From: GCA-002282575 sp964606405
GTDB lineage: Bacteria > Pseudomonadota > Gammaproteobacteria > Thiomicrospirales > Thiomicrospiraceae
Direction of reading: 5' to 3'
NCBI GenBank assembly: GCA_964606405.1
Contig: CAZSGH010000055.1
Coordinates: 1 to 16,245 of the forward strand
DNA: 16,245 nt
Part shown: positions 14,254 through 16,245 of the stretch, piece by piece
Layout of the letters: the number at the start of each line of letters is the position of its first letter
Position numbering within the stretch: position 1 is the first letter of the stretch
Notes under the pieces: generated by a model
What the model was told of the DNA's origin: nothing
The model's database searches: none
What the model saw: only the letters and a program-made list of their open reading frames with translations
Translations under genes and position numbers: made by a program

Positions 14254-16245
14254 CTAACGCATTAAGGCACGGGGACGCATCGACCAGAGTTTTGCTTGGG
14301 ATAAGACCGCGATGAGCACTAAGCTGCCCGATCCTAACCCTAAACTCCATAACCATAATGCCATATCCCAGTGTATGGGTAAGGATAACCAATACACCGA
14401 AATTAACGCTAAACTGAGTTGCGCCAATAATGCAGCCAAGGTGCCTGCCAGTAAGCCAATCAGCGCATATTCGGCTAATCCAATTAGGATTAATTGTCGT
14501 TGTTGTGCGCCCAAGGTTCTTAACACTAACCATTGTCGGTAGCGTGCTTCGCGCGCTGCCAAGGTGGCACTCATCACCACTAAGATGCTTGCCAGTAAGG
14601 CAAAGCCATATAAAAAGCGGATTGCTGTACTGGCTTGTTGCATGAGCTGCTGAATTTGGTCGATTAGAGCGCGAACATCCAGCCACAGTAAGCTCGGTGA
14701 TGCTTGCTGAAGACTTGCTTTAAGTGCCTGAGAAGTTGATGGTGTTAAGTTGTCATAAAAGCTGCTTAAATAGGTTAGTGGTAGCGCTTCCTGTGTCCAC
14801 GGCTCTGCGATAAAAAAGAAGTTTGGTTGTAGGCTTTGCCAAACCACGTCGCGAATCGCTGTGACTTGAAAGCTAATCGCTTGACCTTGAATATCGAATA
14901 CCAAGCGATCTGCAGGGCGAATCTGAAAGAGTTCTGCCATGCCGCGTTCGACCGATACAGCGGGTAACTGACTTTGCCGTTGGTCGCTGCTAATGCTTTG
15001 CAGAAGTGTGTTATGTGCTGGCAAATCAGACAGGATTGCCATATTCGCTTCTCTTTCGAGTAGGCGTTTTGCGCGTCCTGCGCTAAAGTCTTCTGGCGAC
15101 AAGCGACGATCGTTGTGTTGAATCAGTCTGGCTCTGAGCATCGGAATCATCTCTGCAGACAATTGATGTTGTTGCAACTGTTGTTGTACGTCTTGGACTT
15201 CTTCGGGTTGTACGTTGATGATGAAAACATTTGGCGTAGTATCACTTAGACTGGCTTGCCAATGATGAATCAGTTGCACATGCACAAGCGTGAGTAATAA
15301 CAGCAAATACAGCACCAAGCCAAAAGCGACAAACTGTAGTTTTAACGATAAGGGGTCTTGCTTGAGATTGGCAATGACCAACCTTAGCCAGCCGCGTGTT
15401 ATCGGTTGCAGCTTAAAAATAACCCGTTGCAATAACAGGGCAAATCCCCAAAGCAGGAGCGCGGTTAAACCCAAAGCCAACATCACCCACCAGCGTAAGT
15501 GTGCTGGCAAGAGTAATGCCATAACCCATACCAACAAGAGGCCGCTGATGAGCCAAGCGAGTCGCTGTTGTGCGACGCTGTGTGCCGTTTGCCGAAACAA
15601 TTGTTGCGGTTTGGTCTGAATCATGCGCCAAAACAGCGGCAAAGTAAACGCCCAAAAGGTTAGGCTGCTGCTTACCATACCCATCAGCATCGGCAACCAA
15701 GGGATGTCACTGGTAAAGCTAGGCAACCAGAGGGTTAACACAGGAACCAGTGCATAAAAGCCAATCACACCGATCGCTGTCCCAATCAAGCTTGCCATGA
15801 TTGCCAACAGCATTAACTGTCCGCCAAACACCCAAAATAAGCGAGCCTGTGTTACGCCCAAAGCACGCAACAACGCCAAGGTTTGCACCCAACGCTGCAG
15901 ATAAAACCGACTGGCAATTAAAATCGATAAACCCGCGATTAACAGGGTTGTTAGGGCGGCGATATCTAAAAATAACCATGCTGTCGATAGTGTGTTTTCT
16001 AAATCTTGGCTGCTTTGATCGGCGCGAATCAGTTGCCAACTGGCGCGTTTGTCGGCTTGTAGCGCAGCATAAAGCTTTTCTACCGCATCAGGCTTACCCA
16101 GAAAGCTGTGCTCATAGCTGATACGACTGCCTTCCCCTGTCAGCCCTAAGCGATCAATTTGCGAGATCGGTATAAAGACAGGGGGCGCGAGTTGATTGAC
16201 CATCATAGCGAGCGGGTCTTGGTGTGAGTGGATGCCGACAATGCG
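14254..16245 (-). CDS. FtsX-family ABC transporter permease, YbbP-like (5' partial)
   Basis: The C-terminal 663 residues of a large inner-membrane permease. The frame runs off the right edge without a stop, and its first visible residues are RIVGIHSHQDPLA. The internal Met-Met near 16206 is therefore not the real start; full YbbP is about 800 residues. Two FtsX-type membrane blocks are clear. The first is near residues 90-180 (AALTTLLIAGLSILIASRFY, then TLALLRALGVTQARLFWVFG). The second is C-terminal (ASILVVMSATLAAREARYRQ, then WLVLRTLGAQQRQLILIGLA). Further helices lie between them, along with a periplasmic domain of about 220 residues. The two copies of LRALG/LRTLG are the family's coupling-helix signature. 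YbbP partners the ATPase YbbA, which would be expected beyond the right edge; the system is thought to export or release hydrophobic compounds. A terminator follows the stop codon. Confidence 0.9.
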   Translation of the reverse strand, partial: RIVGIHSHQDPLAMMVNQLAPPVFIPISQIDRLGLTGEGSRISYEHSFLGKPDAVEKLYAALQADKRASWQLIRADQSSQDLENTLSTAWLFLDIAALTTLLIAGLSILIASRFYLQRWVQTLALLRALGVTQARLFWVFGGQLMLLAIMASLIGTAIGVIGFYALVPVLTLWLPSFTSDIPWLPMLMGMVSSSLTFWAFTLPLFWRMIQTKPQQLFRQTAHSVAQQRLAWLISGLLLVWVMALLLPAHLRWWVMLALGLTALLLWGFALLLQRVIFKLQPITRGWLRLVIANLKQDPLSLKLQFVAFGLVLYLLLLLTLVHVQLIHHWQASLSDTTPNVFIINVQPEEVQDVQQQLQQHQLSAEMIPMLRARLIQHNDRRLSPEDFSAGRAKRLLEREANMAILSDLPAHNTLLQSISSDQRQSQLPAVSVERGMAELFQIRPADRLVFDIQGQAISFQVTAIRDVVWQSLQPNFFFIAEPWTQEALPLTYLSSFYDNLTPSTSQALKASLQQASPSLLWLDVRALIDQIQQLMQQASTAIRFLYGFALLASILVVMSATLAAREARYRQWLVLRTLGAQQRQLILIGLAEYALIGLLAGTLAALLAQLSLALISVYWLSLPIHWDMALWLWSLGLGSGSLVLIAVLSQAKLWSMRPRALMR

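Noticed and set aside
14243..14686. 147-codon second minus-strand frame at the end of the permease gene
   Set aside because: It overlaps the conserved FtsX C-terminal domain in another frame and crosses the terminator; a shadow frame.

Overview
The window reads as ordinary gammaproteobacterial chromosome of moderate G+C content. The main taxonomic evidence is MnmE at the left edge, whose G-domain and helical segments are close in wording to those of enterobacterial MnmE and which ends in the diagnostic CIGK. Sec signal peptides, outer-membrane lipoproteins and a YbbP-type permease confirm a Gram-negative envelope. I cannot name a genus. There are no tRNA or rRNA genes, transposases, integrases, phage genes or CRISPR arrays.

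Layout. (1) 1-1341: mnmE, missing only its first few codons. (2) 1445-7209: a two-gene unit joined by an ATGA overlap. It holds a membrane-bound diguanylate cyclase (dCache-like sensor, HAMP, PAS, GGDEF) and a 1213-residue AddA/RecB-type UvrD helicase-nuclease, whose usual AddB-like partner is not next to it. (3) 7190-9171: a LysR regulator, convergent with and overlapping the helicase gene, and divergent from a secreted metallo-beta-lactamase-fold protein. A perfect 9-bp inverted repeat with LysR T-N11-A spacing lies between the two. The MBL-fold protein has lost most of the family's zinc-binding HxHxDH motif. (4) 9172-9517: a gene-free, A+T-rich stretch containing a long near-perfect RNA hairpin capped by a GUAA tetraloop. 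(5) 9518-10327: an unrecognised cytoplasmic protein. (6) 10411-13588: an envelope cluster made of an exported thioredoxin-like protein, an LPP20-family lipoprotein, a periplasmic coiled-coil protein whose N-terminus recalls FlgT/LPP20 domains, and a second lipoprotein with a hydrophobic repeat. The last three are tightly packed and are probably one operon. (7) 13608-14051: an Lrp/AsnC regulator on the minus strand. (8) 14052-14253: a short intergenic region with a strong G-quadruplex motif beside the likely lrp promoter, then a bidirectional terminator. (9) 14254 to the right edge: a YbbP-like FtsX-family permease on the minus strand, with its N-terminus outside the window.

How the parts may work together. 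The best candidate for an uncharacterised system is the 10.4-13.6 kb envelope cluster. LPP20 (FlgP-like) and FlgT-like proteins are known together as outer-membrane ring components of sheathed flagella, yet no flagellar gene is visible here. The two larger proteins each carry exactly two cysteines outside their signal or lipobox, and a CxxC thioredoxin-like gene lies just upstream. The LysR/MBL pair forms a second small regulatory unit. All functional links beyond family membership are inference from sequence and gene order.
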